A stretch of 24,398 bases of DNA from CAYNLX01 sp964441535 (GTDB lineage: Bacteria; Bacillota_I; Bacilli_A; RF39; UBA660). The notes beneath the pieces are model-generated. The model was not told where the DNA came from. It saw only the letters and a list, made by a program, of their open reading frames with translations, and did not search any database. The DNA lies in contig CAYTXQ010000004.1 of the NCBI GenBank assembly GCA_964441535.1, positions 1-24,398 of the forward strand. Reading direction: 5' to 3'. Of this stretch, positions 1 through 6,776 are shown in pieces (the first letter of the stretch is position 1; every line of letters begins with the position of its first letter). A program made the translations under genes and the position numbers.

Positions 1-530
1 CTAACATCTTGCATAAAAAATGATAATACTCCTATTGTTGCATATATAACTAATCCTAAAATTTGTCCTAATATTACAGTGGTTATTAATGTTGGTATAA
101 AAATTATAAGATTTAAATCTGGAACACCAACAAAAATAGCCATAGTAATACTTCCTAGAATACTTATAATAACAAACGAATATAATCCTTGACCAAGCGC
201 TTTATAGAAACTCAAAAAAATATAATTAACAGGTTTATTTATGAACATTTCTATATTCCCGCTTTTAACATCATCCATAATTAATTTATAAATTTTTCTT
301 AAATTTAAAGTCATTAAACAAAAGTACATAAACATGCTCCATAATGTTACTTCGTAAGAAACTCCATTTATATTTCCTCCGTTTAATTTAAATACATAAG
401 CATATAAGAAGAACAGAATCAAACATCTAGAAATCATATTAAATATATCTAGTAGAATATAACTTTTATTTTGTATTTGATTTTTCATAAATATTTTAAT
501 AACAGTTAAAGAAAACTTATTTTTCTTCAT
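1..530 (-). CDS. ABC-2 type exporter permease (N-terminal part, cut by window edge)
   Basis: Open reading frame running off the left edge; about 176 residues are visible and no stop is met. It starts at ATG 530-528 (MKKNKFSLTVIKIFMKNQIQ) and overlaps the last 14 bases of the upstream ATPase gene, as expected for translationally coupled ABC subunits. The protein shows a short basic cytoplasmic start, then several long hydrophobic segments, with a charged stretch (NLRKIYKLIMDDVKSGNIE) after the second. It looks like an integral membrane permease of the COG4587/COG3694 'ABC-2 family' that pairs with COG4586 ATPases. Substrate is unknown. The family assignment rests mainly on the partner gene and the hydrophobic pattern. 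Confidence 0.75.
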   Translation of the reverse strand, partial: MKKNKFSLTVIKIFMKNQIQNKSYILLDIFNMISRCLILFFLYAYVFKLNGGNINGVSYEVTLWSMFMYFCLMTLNLRKIYKLIMDDVKSGNIEMFINKPVNYIFLSFYKALGQGLYSFVIISILGSITMAIFVGVPDLNLIIFIPTLITTVILGQILGLVIYATIGVLSFFMQDV

Positions 531-1497
531 AAATGCCTCTTATTATATTTTCTAACGATTCATTTTCTATATTTATATCATCAATTTTAAATATTTTAGT
601 TAATTCCTGTAATGCTTTTTGAGTCCCAATTATTTCAGTATTCACCTTTAAAGTAATCTGATCTTTTTGTTTTTCTATATATTCTATACCCTTAGGTAAT
701 TCCTCAAATTTTTCAAATACAGTTTCAGGAGTAATAATTATATTCTTATTTTTAATGTAAGAATATATAAGTTCTTTTGTAGGCATATCCACTATAATTT
801 TACCTTTATTTATGATTATACATCTTTTACAAATGCTTTGTATGTCTTCAGTGTCATGACTTGTTAAGAAAATAGTTGTTTTTTCTTCTTCATTAATTTT
901 TATAAGTAAATCTCTTAAATTCTTTTTTGATATAATATCAAGTCCAATAGTTGGTTCATCTAAAAATATTACTTTAGGTCTATGAATTAAAGATGTAGCA
1001 ATTTCTGCTCTCATTCGCTGACCTAATGAAAGTTTTCTTACAGGTTGATTTATAAAGTCTTCTAATCCAAATAGTTCTGACAATTCTTTAATTCTATTCT
1101 TAATGTCTTTCTTTTCCATATCATACATTGCTCCAAACATTTCCATACTATCTGTTAGAGGTAAGTTTGGAAGCAATTGACTTCTTTGACCAAATACAGT
1201 ACCAATTTTATATGCAAGCTTATCTCTATCTTTAATGGGAGTTAAACCACATATTTTGATATTACCAAATGTTGGATATAGTATTCCTGTAAGCATCTTA
1301 ATAGTAGTACTTTTCCCAGCACCATTTGGTCCAATAAACGCTAAAGTTTCTCCTTCTTTTACCATAAAAGAAATATTATCAACTGCTTTTATAGTTTTAG
1401 TTTTATTATTAAATAAATTATATAAAAATCCTTTATCTTTATTTTTAACACTAAAATTATAATCCTTACATAAATTTTTAACTTCAATTATAGCCAT
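517..1497 (-). CDS. ABC transporter ATP-binding protein (COG4586-like)
   Basis: Complete 326-residue ABC ATPase. Walker A GPNGAGKST is at residues 56-64, the Q-loop glutamine near 104 (GQRSQL), the signature LSLGQ at 156-160, Walker B VIFLDEP at 176-182 and the switch histidine (TSHD) at 214. The insertion before the first beta sheet (about residues 15-38, NLFNNKTKTIKAV) and a C-terminal extension of about 90 residues are typical of COG4586 proteins, which work with two ABC-2 permeases. One permease follows directly with a 14-base overlap. The start has a Shine-Dalgarno (AAGGAAGTG, 5-base gap). It powers export of an unidentified substrate across the cytoplasmic membrane. Family confidence is high, substrate unknown. 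Confidence 0.93.
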   Translation of the reverse strand: MAIIEVKNLCKDYNFSVKNKDKGFLYNLFNNKTKTIKAVDNISFMVKEGETLAFIGPNGAGKSTTIKMLTGILYPTFGNIKICGLTPIKDRDKLAYKIGTVFGQRSQLLPNLPLTDSMEMFGAMYDMEKKDIKNRIKELSELFGLEDFINQPVRKLSLGQRMRAEIATSLIHRPKVIFLDEPTIGLDIISKKNLRDLLIKINEEEKTTIFLTSHDTEDIQSICKRCIIINKGKIIVDMPTKELIYSYIKNKNIIITPETVFEKFEELPKGIEYIEKQKDQITLKVNTEIIGTQKALQELTKIFKIDDINIENESLENIIRGIYEEK

Positions 1498-1521
1498 AGT
1501 AACACTTCCTTATTAGTAAAT

Positions 1522-1550
1522 ATTATAACAGTTTTTTTGATATCTTAACA
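1522..1550 (-). promoter_or_regulatory. Promoter of the ABC exporter operon, extended -10, with repeat
   Basis: On the minus strand TGTTATAAT forms an extended -10 (hexamer at 1527-1522). The -35 region is weak. The 9-mer AAACTGTTA occurs twice in direct orientation, exactly 20 bp apart (1554-1546 and 1534-1526), so one copy covers the -35 region and the other runs into the -10. This could be a regulator site; that is inference. Confidence 0.5.
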
Positions 1551-1557
1551 GTTTAAA

Positions 1558-2604
1558 TTATAAAGTTTTTTCAGTTTTTATATTTTCAATAATTCTAATA
1601 TAACTTTCATATCTATCTTTATTTATACCATTATTAATATTTTGTTTTATAGCACAATCATTGTAAGGTTCATTAAAATGAAGACAATTTTTATATCTAC
1701 ACTTATCTTTTAGATTATCAAATTCAGAAAAATACTCTTGTATTTCAATAGGTTTGAAAGAAGTGATATTAAGACTTCTAATCCCAGGAGTATCAATTAT
1801 AGAAGAATTATCATTCCATATATAATATTTGGATGTAGTAGTAGTGTGCTTGCCTCTTTTACTTTTTTCACTTATGTTCCCTGTTTTAATATTATCGTTT
1901 TCCATAATAACATTAATTAAAGATGATTTACCAACTCCACTATTACCTAAAAATATTGCTTGTTTACCATATAAATACTTCTTTAAATTTTCTATACCTT
2001 CATTTTTATATGTAGAAGTTTCTATTACTGTGATATTTAAATTTTTATATATATTTAAAATATTGTCATCTTCTTCTGTTTTTAAATCACTCTTATTTAA
2101 ACATATTATTGTATTAATATCATTATTTTGTAGTATCATTAAATATCTATCGATAAATTTTGGATGTAATGGTGGTTCTTTAGAAGAAACCACTATTACA
2201 GCTAGATCAATATTAGCAGCAATATTTTTGTTTAATCCAATATTATTATTTAAACGAGTACTATCTTTTTTTATCCTTGATAATAACGAAGTTCTTTTTA
2301 TTATATTTGTAATTATATAATTATTACTACTTTTACTTAATATTACTTTATCTCCAGGAAATATTATTTGATTACAAACCATATTTAAATCTGTTCTTAA
2401 TTTTGTGGTAATTATTTTATTGTCATATAAAATATAGGCATCATTATATTTAACTTCTATAACAATTCCATAATCATCAGAAAAATCTATAATAAAATTC
2501 TTATTATAGATATCTCTGCTTTTATATGTTTTTTCTTTTGCTTTTTTCTTTTTCTCAACACTTTTTTTAGTTTTAAAACTGTTATATGAATTATAGTGTG
2601 GCAT
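1558..2604 (-). CDS. rsgA: Ribosome small-subunit biogenesis GTPase RsgA
   Basis: 348-residue circularly permuted GTPase. An OB-fold region (about residues 40-105) precedes the GTPase, whose motifs come in the permuted order: G4 NKSD at 170-173, P-loop GNSGVGKSS at 220-228, a Thr-rich G2 region at 251-257 (GKHTTTT) and G3 DTPG at 271-274. The C-terminal zinc knuckle uses C302, C307, H309 and C317. RsgA binds the decoding region of the 30S subunit and uses GTP to release maturation factors. The first 35 residues are a Lys-rich extension longer than in typical RsgA (usually about 290-300 residues). The start is supported by AAGGTGAT just upstream. The gene is monocistronic with its own promoter, separated from the flanking genes. 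Confidence 0.95.
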   Translation of the reverse strand: MPHYNSYNSFKTKKSVEKKKKAKEKTYKSRDIYNKNFIIDFSDDYGIVIEVKYNDAYILYDNKIITTKLRTDLNMVCNQIIFPGDKVILSKSSNNYIITNIIKRTSLLSRIKKDSTRLNNNIGLNKNIAANIDLAVIVVSSKEPPLHPKFIDRYLMILQNNDINTIICLNKSDLKTEEDDNILNIYKNLNITVIETSTYKNEGIENLKKYLYGKQAIFLGNSGVGKSSLINVIMENDNIKTGNISEKSKRGKHTTTTSKYYIWNDNSSIIDTPGIRSLNITSFKPIEIQEYFSEFDNLKDKCRYKNCLHFNEPYNDCAIKQNINNGINKDRYESYIRIIENIKTEKTL

Positions 2605-2625
2605 ATAATCACCTTCGTAATTATA

Positions 2626-2654
2626 ATATTAAACCTACAAGATATATTAGTCAA
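2626..2654 (-). promoter_or_regulatory. Promoter of rsgA
   Basis: Minus strand -35 TTGACT (2654-2649), 17-bp spacer, -10 TAATAT (2631-2626), about 20 bases before the rsgA Shine-Dalgarno. The -35 matches 5 of 6 and the -10 matches 4 of 6 consensus positions. Confidence 0.55.
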
Positions 2655-2713
2655 ATTAATTTATTGAGATTTCTTAATTTTATTTGAATTATATAGTTTT
2701 ATTTTAATAAAAA

Positions 2714-3208
2714 TTATAAAATTATTTTATAAAAAAACGAATAACCATCCTCTTTTAAAAGAATACCGTTATTTTTTTCAATTATTCTTTTTGAAGAAAT
2801 ATTTTTATTGTTACATTGAATTAATATTTCTTTAAATCCAAATTCTTTACATTTATTTAATGCTAATTTCAACATTATGGTACCATATCCTTTGTTTCTT
2901 TCTGTAGGTCTTATTTTATAAAAAATATTACCAGAATGTTTTTCCCAATAATCATTTATTTTTGTTCTGATAGAAATATCTCCTATCGGGAAGCCATTTT
3001 TATAACAAATATATGAAATAGTGGGTGTTTTTTCATTATTAAGTTTACTAAATTCTTTATTATATTCATCTTTTAAATATTTTTTAAATTCTTTAAAAGT
3101 TATACCATATGCAATATTATCTGCGCCTTGTTCATTTTTTGGAATCTCTTGATACATTTGATACTCTTTAATTCCCATACTCTCATTTATTCTTTTTAAT
3201 TCCAACAT
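2714..3208 (-). CDS. GNAT family N-acetyltransferase
   Basis: About 164 residues. The acetyl-CoA binding motif of the GNAT fold is visible as RPTERNKGYGTIMLKLAL (R/Q-x-x-G-x-G/A type), followed by the usual beta-5/alpha-4 segment (ILIQCNNKNISSKRIIEKNN). The upstream strand contains IGDISIRTKIND. The protein likely acetylates a small molecule or protein amino group; the substrate cannot be told. The start chosen is ATG 3208-3206: the GTG three codons earlier is part of the Shine-Dalgarno GAGGTG, which sits 6 bases from this ATG. It is monocistronic, with a leader of about 120 bases carrying a small coding-like stretch. It is similar to generic ribosomal/antibiotic acetyltransferase relatives, with no closer call possible. 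Confidence 0.85.
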   Translation of the reverse strand: MLELKRINESMGIKEYQMYQEIPKNEQGADNIAYGITFKEFKKYLKDEYNKEFSKLNNEKTPTISYICYKNGFPIGDISIRTKINDYWEKHSGNIFYKIRPTERNKGYGTIMLKLALNKCKEFGFKEILIQCNNKNISSKRIIEKNNGILLKEDGYSFFYKIIL

Positions 3209-3336
3209 TATTAACACCTCATAATCTTTTATATATTTTGAATATTTATTCCCATATCTAATTTTTTACCATGGAAATTTAATATAATATTCATTGCACC
3301 ACCAGTCATATGCCCTATTGGTAATTTATTATTCTT
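3209..3336 (-). other. Leader of the GNAT gene with a small coding-like stretch
   Basis: Downstream of an extended -10 there is an in-frame minus-strand stretch ending in TAA near 3222. From its ATG at 3309 it would encode a peptide of about 26 residues beginning MTGGAMNIILNFHGKKLDMG. It is less AT-rich than the surrounding non-coding DNA. AGGG lies only 3 bases before the ATG, so translation is uncertain. It could be a leader peptide, a tiny unannotated gene, or the decayed tail of a lost gene. No family is recognised. Confidence 0.3.
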
Positions 3337-3354
3337 ATTATAACATTAATGTTA
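3337..3354 (-). promoter_or_regulatory. Extended -10 with overlapping perfect palindrome
   Basis: Minus strand TGTTATAAT (hexamer 3342-3337) is an extended -10 for the GNAT gene. The perfect 14-bp palindrome TAACATTAATGTTA (3341-3354) overlaps its upstream half, a position where a repressor dimer would block RNA polymerase. The -35 is weak. The operator role is inference. Confidence 0.45.
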
Positions 3355-3378
3355 ATAAAAAGTATTTTAATTACATAT

Positions 3379-3406
3379 AAAAATTGTAGTTATTTACCTA
3401 CAATTT
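3379..3406 (-). terminator. Intrinsic terminator after rpmA
   Basis: Minus-strand hairpin AAATTGTAG / CTACAATTT (arms 3406-3398 and 3389-3381, 8-base loop) runs into a short T tract. The rpmA stop codon lies in the loop, so the 5' arm is inside the coding sequence. It ends the spoIVFA-to-rpmA transcript. Confidence 0.6.
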
Positions 3407-3683
3407 CATATACACTTACTTTCTTTTTTGTTCTACTTGCTCTTTCATATTTTACTATACCATCTATTTTAGCAAATAAAGTATGATCTTTACCCATTCC
3501 TACATTTGTACCTGGAAATATTTTAGTACCTCTTTGACGATATAATATACTTCCAGAGGTAACAGTTTCACCATCGCTAGCTTTAGCTCCTAATCTACGT
3601 CCTTCTGAATCACGACCGTTATGAGTAGATCCTTGAGCCTTAACGTGAGCAAATAATTGAATATTTAATTCTAAAAATTTCAT
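3390..3683 (-). CDS. rpmA: Ribosomal protein bL27 with Prp-cleaved N-terminal extension
   Basis: 97-residue bL27. The core is recognised by GSTHNGRDSEGRRLGAK and GSILYRQRGTKIFPG. The N-terminus is MKFLELNIQLF followed by AHVKAQGST. Firmicutes L27 carries the extension L-N-[LI]-Q-x-F, which the Prp protease removes before the protein can function near the peptidyl-transferase centre; cleavage would fall after F11. The usual HKKGxGST after the cut is here HVKAQGST. It lies 4 bases after prp with GAGGT as Shine-Dalgarno, the standard rplU-prp-rpmA order. Role: large-subunit protein reaching into the P-site. Confidence 0.97.
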   Translation of the reverse strand: MKFLELNIQLFAHVKAQGSTHNGRDSEGRRLGAKASDGETVTSGSILYRQRGTKIFPGTNVGMGKDHTLFAKIDGIVKYERASRTKKKVSVYEIVGK

Positions 3684-3687
3684 TATT

Positions 3688-3984
3688 TTATACCTCGTTT
3701 CTTATTTTAATATTTTTAGGATATTTTGATTCTAACTCCTGTAGTAAAGAAATCATGTTTTCTATTAATAATAATGTATTATAATCTTTTTTGTTATATT
3801 TAATAATTAAAATATCTTTTAATTCTTCTACATTTACTGATTTATTATTAATTCTCAAAATTCCATTAACTGTTGTTATAACTATACTACTAATACTAGC
3901 ACATACTATGTCTTTACCAAATTCGTCAAAATTAGCATGACCTTTTATAGTTATAACATTATCTTTAATATTTACTTTAACCAT
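3688..3984 (-). CDS. prp: Ribosomal-processing cysteine protease Prp
   Basis: 98 residues, YsxB/Prp family. The catalytic pair is visible as H16 in IKGHA and C28 in GKDIVCASIS, with the 12-residue spacing of the Staphylococcus enzyme (H22/C34). Prp removes the N-terminal extension of L27, and the target sequence is present in the next gene. The gene starts just after the rplU stop (3987) without a strong Shine-Dalgarno, which suggests translation coupled to rplU. Confidence 0.95.
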   Translation of the reverse strand: MVKVNIKDNVITIKGHANFDEFGKDIVCASISSIVITTVNGILRINNKSVNVEELKDILIIKYNKKDYNTLLLIENMISLLQELESKYPKNIKIRNEV

Positions 3985-3986
3985 AA

Positions 3987-4289
3987 TTATTTAACTTCTA
4001 TCTTTTTAATTACTAATTTAGTATATGGTTGTCTGTGTCCTTGTTTTTTACGATATTTCTTTTTAGGATGATATTTAAATACTATTATTTTTTTGTTTTT
4101 TCCTTGTTTTTCAACTTCACAAATAACTTTAGCATTTTCTACAAATGGTTTACCCATTTTACCATCTACATATAAAATTTCATCAAATGTTACAGTAGTA
4201 CCTGCTTCAACATCTAATTTTTCAACATAGATAGTATCGCCTTCATTTACATAGTATTGTTTACCACCAGTTATAAATATAGCTTTCAT
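3987..4289 (-). CDS. rplU: Ribosomal protein bL21
   Basis: 100 residues, full length. Family features are the start IFITGGKQYYVNEGDTIYVEKL and the basic tail YHPKKKYRKKQGHRQPYTKL that binds 23S rRNA. The start is fixed by a perfect AAGGAGG 5 bases upstream of ATG. It is the first gene of the rplU-prp-rpmA operon, with its own strong promoter and a structured leader likely to regulate it. Encodes a large-subunit protein. Confidence 0.97.
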   Translation of the reverse strand: MKAIFITGGKQYYVNEGDTIYVEKLDVEAGTTVTFDEILYVDGKMGKPFVENAKVICEVEKQGKNKKIIVFKYHPKKKYRKKQGHRQPYTKLVIKKIEVK

Positions 4290-4380
4290 TTTTAACCTCC
4301 TTATAATATTAAGACTCGCCTTTAAGGTACTTTAAAAGTTTATAACCTTTTTAGTGCGGTTTAAAGAAAGCCCTTTAAAC
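4290..4380 (-). promoter_or_regulatory. L21-type leader RNA
   Basis: The 91-base untranslated leader contains a perfect 8-bp hairpin, GTTTAAAG / CTTTAAAC (4380-4359, 6-base loop). It is followed by CGCAC and a second candidate stem AAGGT/ACCTT, then the rplU ribosome-binding site. Firmicutes rplU operons often carry an L21 autoregulatory leader (Rfam L21_leader). Position and the first hairpin fit; a covariance-model search has not been run. Confidence 0.65.
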
Positions 4381-4387
4381 ATGATAA

Positions 4388-4416
4388 ATTGTACCAAAGT
4401 ATAATGGTAATGTCAA
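4388..4416 (-). promoter_or_regulatory. Strong promoter of rplU-prp-rpmA
   Basis: Minus strand TTGACA (4416-4411), 17-bp spacer, TACAAT (4393-4388): 6/6 and 5/6 matches with ideal spacing, the best sigma-A promoter in the window. Transcription should start near 4381. The -35 overlaps the TGA stop of the upstream protease gene (4415-4413). Confidence 0.85.
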
Positions 4417-5174
4417 ATACTTTTGTTGTATTTCTCAAGTAAAACTTCTTCTTCAGAATATATATTTCCGTCTTTGATAATATAATGATTAGTTTCTCTT
4501 TTTAAATGAAGAATATTATTTATTATCTTAAATCTTCTGTATGTATAATTATTAATAATTCTCTCTATACAAAATTTATTATATAAATATTTAATATTTT
4601 TATATTCTTCATATATTTTATATATTAAAAATGATATTAATATATAATTAGTTTTAGGAAATTTATATATTAAAAACGTTAAAAATATTAAAGAAGAAAA
4701 TATTGATATATAAAGACTTATCTTATATGAAAATAATTTATTAAATAATGAATTTAATATGTTATATCCATCTAATGGTGGTATTGGTATTAAGTTAAAT
4801 ATGAATATAGATGTATTATATAATTTAAATAGATTATATATATTTAAAGATATATAGTTATTATTAAATAGATAATTATATATAAAATATAATATTATTT
4901 GAAATATTAATCCTCCAGAAAATATTAATAAATCTTTATTTATTGAATAATTTATCTCTTTATCTAAGATAGATGATAATCCAAAGGGATATATATTTAT
5001 TTTATTAATTTTAATTTTAAATATTTTTATGAATAATAAATGTCCTAATTCATGAAATAATAATATTATACTTATAACTAATATCTGTTTAAATAAACAT
5101 GCTAGAAGAGCTAAAAGAATAAATATATATGTTAAAAAATGTATATTAATTTTATTTAATATAATCTTCGTAAT
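4413..5174 (-). CDS. M50 site-2-type intramembrane metalloprotease, SpoIVFB-like
   Basis: About 253 residues, mostly membrane segments. Zinc site HELGH is at residues 41-45 and the second motif NLIPIPPLDGYN at 127-138 (D135 is the third ligand); after the last membrane segment comes a soluble basic tail of about 60 residues ending at TGA 4415-4413. In the Bacillus cluster spoIVFB sits exactly here, after spoIVFA and before rplU. The frame contains no ATG, GTG or TTG before HELGH. The best start is ATT at 5174-5172, placed 7 bases after AAGGAG (5187-5182) inside the end of spoIVFA. The start is an inference; the frame and protease motifs are certain. It would cut a membrane-anchored substrate; whether sporulation exists here is unknown. 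Confidence 0.88.
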   Translation of the reverse strand: MTKIILNKINIHFLTYIFILLALLACLFKQILVISIILLFHELGHLLFIKIFKIKINKINIYPFGLSSILDKEINYSINKDLLIFSGGLIFQIILYFIYNYLFNNNYISLNIYNLFKLYNTSIFIFNLIPIPPLDGYNILNSLFNKLFSYKISLYISIFSSLIFLTFLIYKFPKTNYILISFLIYKIYEEYKNIKYLYNKFCIERIINNYTYRRFKIINNILHLKRETNHYIIKDGNIYSEEEVLLEKYNKSI

Positions 5175-5751
5175 TTAAATACTCCTTATCTTTTTGTAAT
5201 AATACTAAAAATTTATTATCCTTCACGCTACCAACTATAGTTGATTTGTCTACATAGTCATAAATTGCAACATTTACTGTATCTAAATTACCATACCATA
5301 TATCTACTCCATCTATTCCCTGAATTATTACTGTTTTATTATAATCTTCTTTATCTCCAACAAATACTACTATACCACTTTGAATAGTAGATATGTTTTC
5401 TGTTTCTACTTTTAAATTAAAACCATTATTAAATTTTTTTATAGATGTATAATTGTTTATTTCATTAAATACAGTATTAGTAGTTTTTATAGCTGATTCT
5501 TTATAAGGAAATATATTACCAAGATATTTTTTATAAAATTTATTGAATTTACCTAACTCTATATCATTTCCAAAAATATGCTCTTTATATAATAATAAAT
5601 TCTTATCACTCTTATTAATATAAATTACACTTACTAATACTAAAATAATAGTTATTAACACTCTGGAAATAAAATTCTTAAGTTTAGTACTTCTATTACT
5701 CTTTTTATTATTCTTAATTTTACTACTTATCATATTTATATCATAATTCAT
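5152..5751 (-). CDS. SpoIVFA-like membrane protein with degenerate M23 domain
   Basis: 199 residues. A basic cytoplasmic head (KIKNNKKSNRSTKLKN) and one membrane segment near residues 28-46 precede an extracytoplasmic region. The C-terminal part (about 120-190) resembles an M23/LytM fold, with TVIIQGIDGVDIWYGNLDTV in place of the usual H-x-D...YGHL, so the zinc-binding histidines are missing. B. subtilis SpoIVFA has a similar layout and holds SpoIVFB in an inhibited complex. The downstream gene here is a SpoIVFB-like protease overlapping its 3' end, so a regulator-protease pair is likely. Sequence similarity is weak and the call rests on architecture plus synteny. GGGTGA precedes the ATG by 7 bases. 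Confidence 0.65.
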   Translation of the reverse strand: MNYDINMISSKIKNNKKSNRSTKLKNFISRVLITIILVLVSVIYINKSDKNLLLYKEHIFGNDIELGKFNKFYKKYLGNIFPYKESAIKTTNTVFNEINNYTSIKKFNNGFNLKVETENISTIQSGIVVFVGDKEDYNKTVIIQGIDGVDIWYGNLDTVNVAIYDYVDKSTIVGSVKDNKFLVLLQKDKEYLNYEDYIK

Positions 5752-5758
5752 ATATTAT

Positions 5759-6139
5759 TCACCCAAATAATTTTATGTAAATTTTTATATATTTATAACT
5801 AATAATTATAAATATTAAATTAAATATAAAGTCATAAAGTATATTAGTTTTATTAATATAACCCAACATAATAATAAGCCCTGTAATATTAATTATTAAA
5901 TACTTGGATAATGATACCGAAGATTTTCTATTAATTAAAAAATATATTAATATATAAGAAAATATTATAAAAATAAAATTATAGTCCATAGTAAGTGCTA
6001 AAACAATTAAACATATAAAAGATAATAATTTATATTTTTTATAATATAAACACAAATAAATTGAAATTAGAAAAAAGTATGAATTACAACTAGTTAAATT
6101 ATATATTAAAACATCTAAAAGTATAAGTAATAATTCCAT
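5759..6139 (-). CDS. mreD: MreD-like rod-shape membrane protein (short)
   Basis: 126 residues, almost wholly hydrophobic, with four to five membrane segments and short polar loops. It follows mreC immediately (TAA and ATG within a few bases) and precedes spoIVFA, the position of mreD in Bacillus. MreD is usually about 160-170 residues, so this copy is short. No diagnostic motif is visible, and the call is mainly positional. MreC/MreD organise the elongation-phase cell-wall machinery. The stop is TGA. Confidence 0.6.
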   Translation of the reverse strand: MELLLILLDVLIYNLTSCNSYFFLISIYLCLYYKKYKLLSFICLIVLALTMDYNFIFIIFSYILIYFLINRKSSVSLSKYLIINITGLIIMLGYINKTNILYDFIFNLIFIIISYKYIKIYIKLFG

Positions 6140-6140
6140 A

Positions 6141-6776
6141 TTAATCTCTTTCTAGTATTGTAAGATAACTTAATTTATCAAAATTAACTTTACTTCTAAT
6201 AATTACATAGTCATTATATATTCTATAAACATACCCTGTTATTATACCGTATGGTATAGTAGATAATCCTGAAGTATAAACTATATCGTTTATTTTAGCA
6301 TTATATATATTTTTAACTATTAGTTCATTATTCTTATAGTTTAAAACCCCATATTCATCATTTATAACTACTGATATATTACTTACATGAATTAAACTTG
6401 CAGTAGAAGTGTTTTTAGTAACTTTAGATATTACCCCTACTAAGCCTTTATTATTTATAACAGGACTTCCTATGCTTACTTTATCATGCTCTCCTTTATT
6501 TAAAACTATATTATTAGAATTATATATATTATTAATAAATATTCTGGCATTAATCTTTTTTAAATTATAATCATCTACATCATATAAATCTGTTATATTA
6601 TCTAATTCGTTTTTTAAATCAAGATTTTCTATTCTTAAAGTTTCTGCTAATAAACTATTATCATGATAATTAAATACACTATTAAAATAACTCATTAAAT
6701 TAATTATATTATTTCTAAATAAAAAAGTTAGTATAAAAATTATTAATATACTACTTTTAGAAAATAATCTTCTCAT
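6141..6776 (-). CDS. mreC: Rod shape-determining protein MreC
   Basis: 211 residues from ATG 6776. This start is preferred because GGGAG lies 8 bases upstream and it puts the basic MRRLFSKSS before the membrane segment (about residues 10-24); an upstream in-frame ATG at 6824 would add 16 residues inside radC. A coiled coil follows (SLLAETLRIENLDLKNELDN), then the two-lobed beta domain with the MreC signature LNKGEHDKVSIGSPVINNKG and GVISKVTKNTS. MreC links the elongasome to the outside of the membrane. The gene overlaps the 3' end of radC by 20 bases. No mreB is present in this cluster. Confidence 0.9.
   Translation of the reverse strand: MRRLFSKSSILIIFILTFLFRNNIINLMSYFNSVFNYHDNSLLAETLRIENLDLKNELDNITDLYDVDDYNLKKINARIFINNIYNSNNIVLNKGEHDKVSIGSPVINNKGLVGVISKVTKNTSTASLIHVSNISVVINDEYGVLNYKNNELIVKNIYNAKINDIVYTSGLSTIPYGIITGYVYRIYNDYVIIRSKVNFDKLSYLTILERD

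Noticed and set aside
1829..2320. Long plus-strand open frame opposite rsgA
   Set aside because: It lies entirely antisense to a complete conserved gene, has no ribosome-binding site and gives a low-complexity hydrophobic product typical of AT-rich antisense frames.
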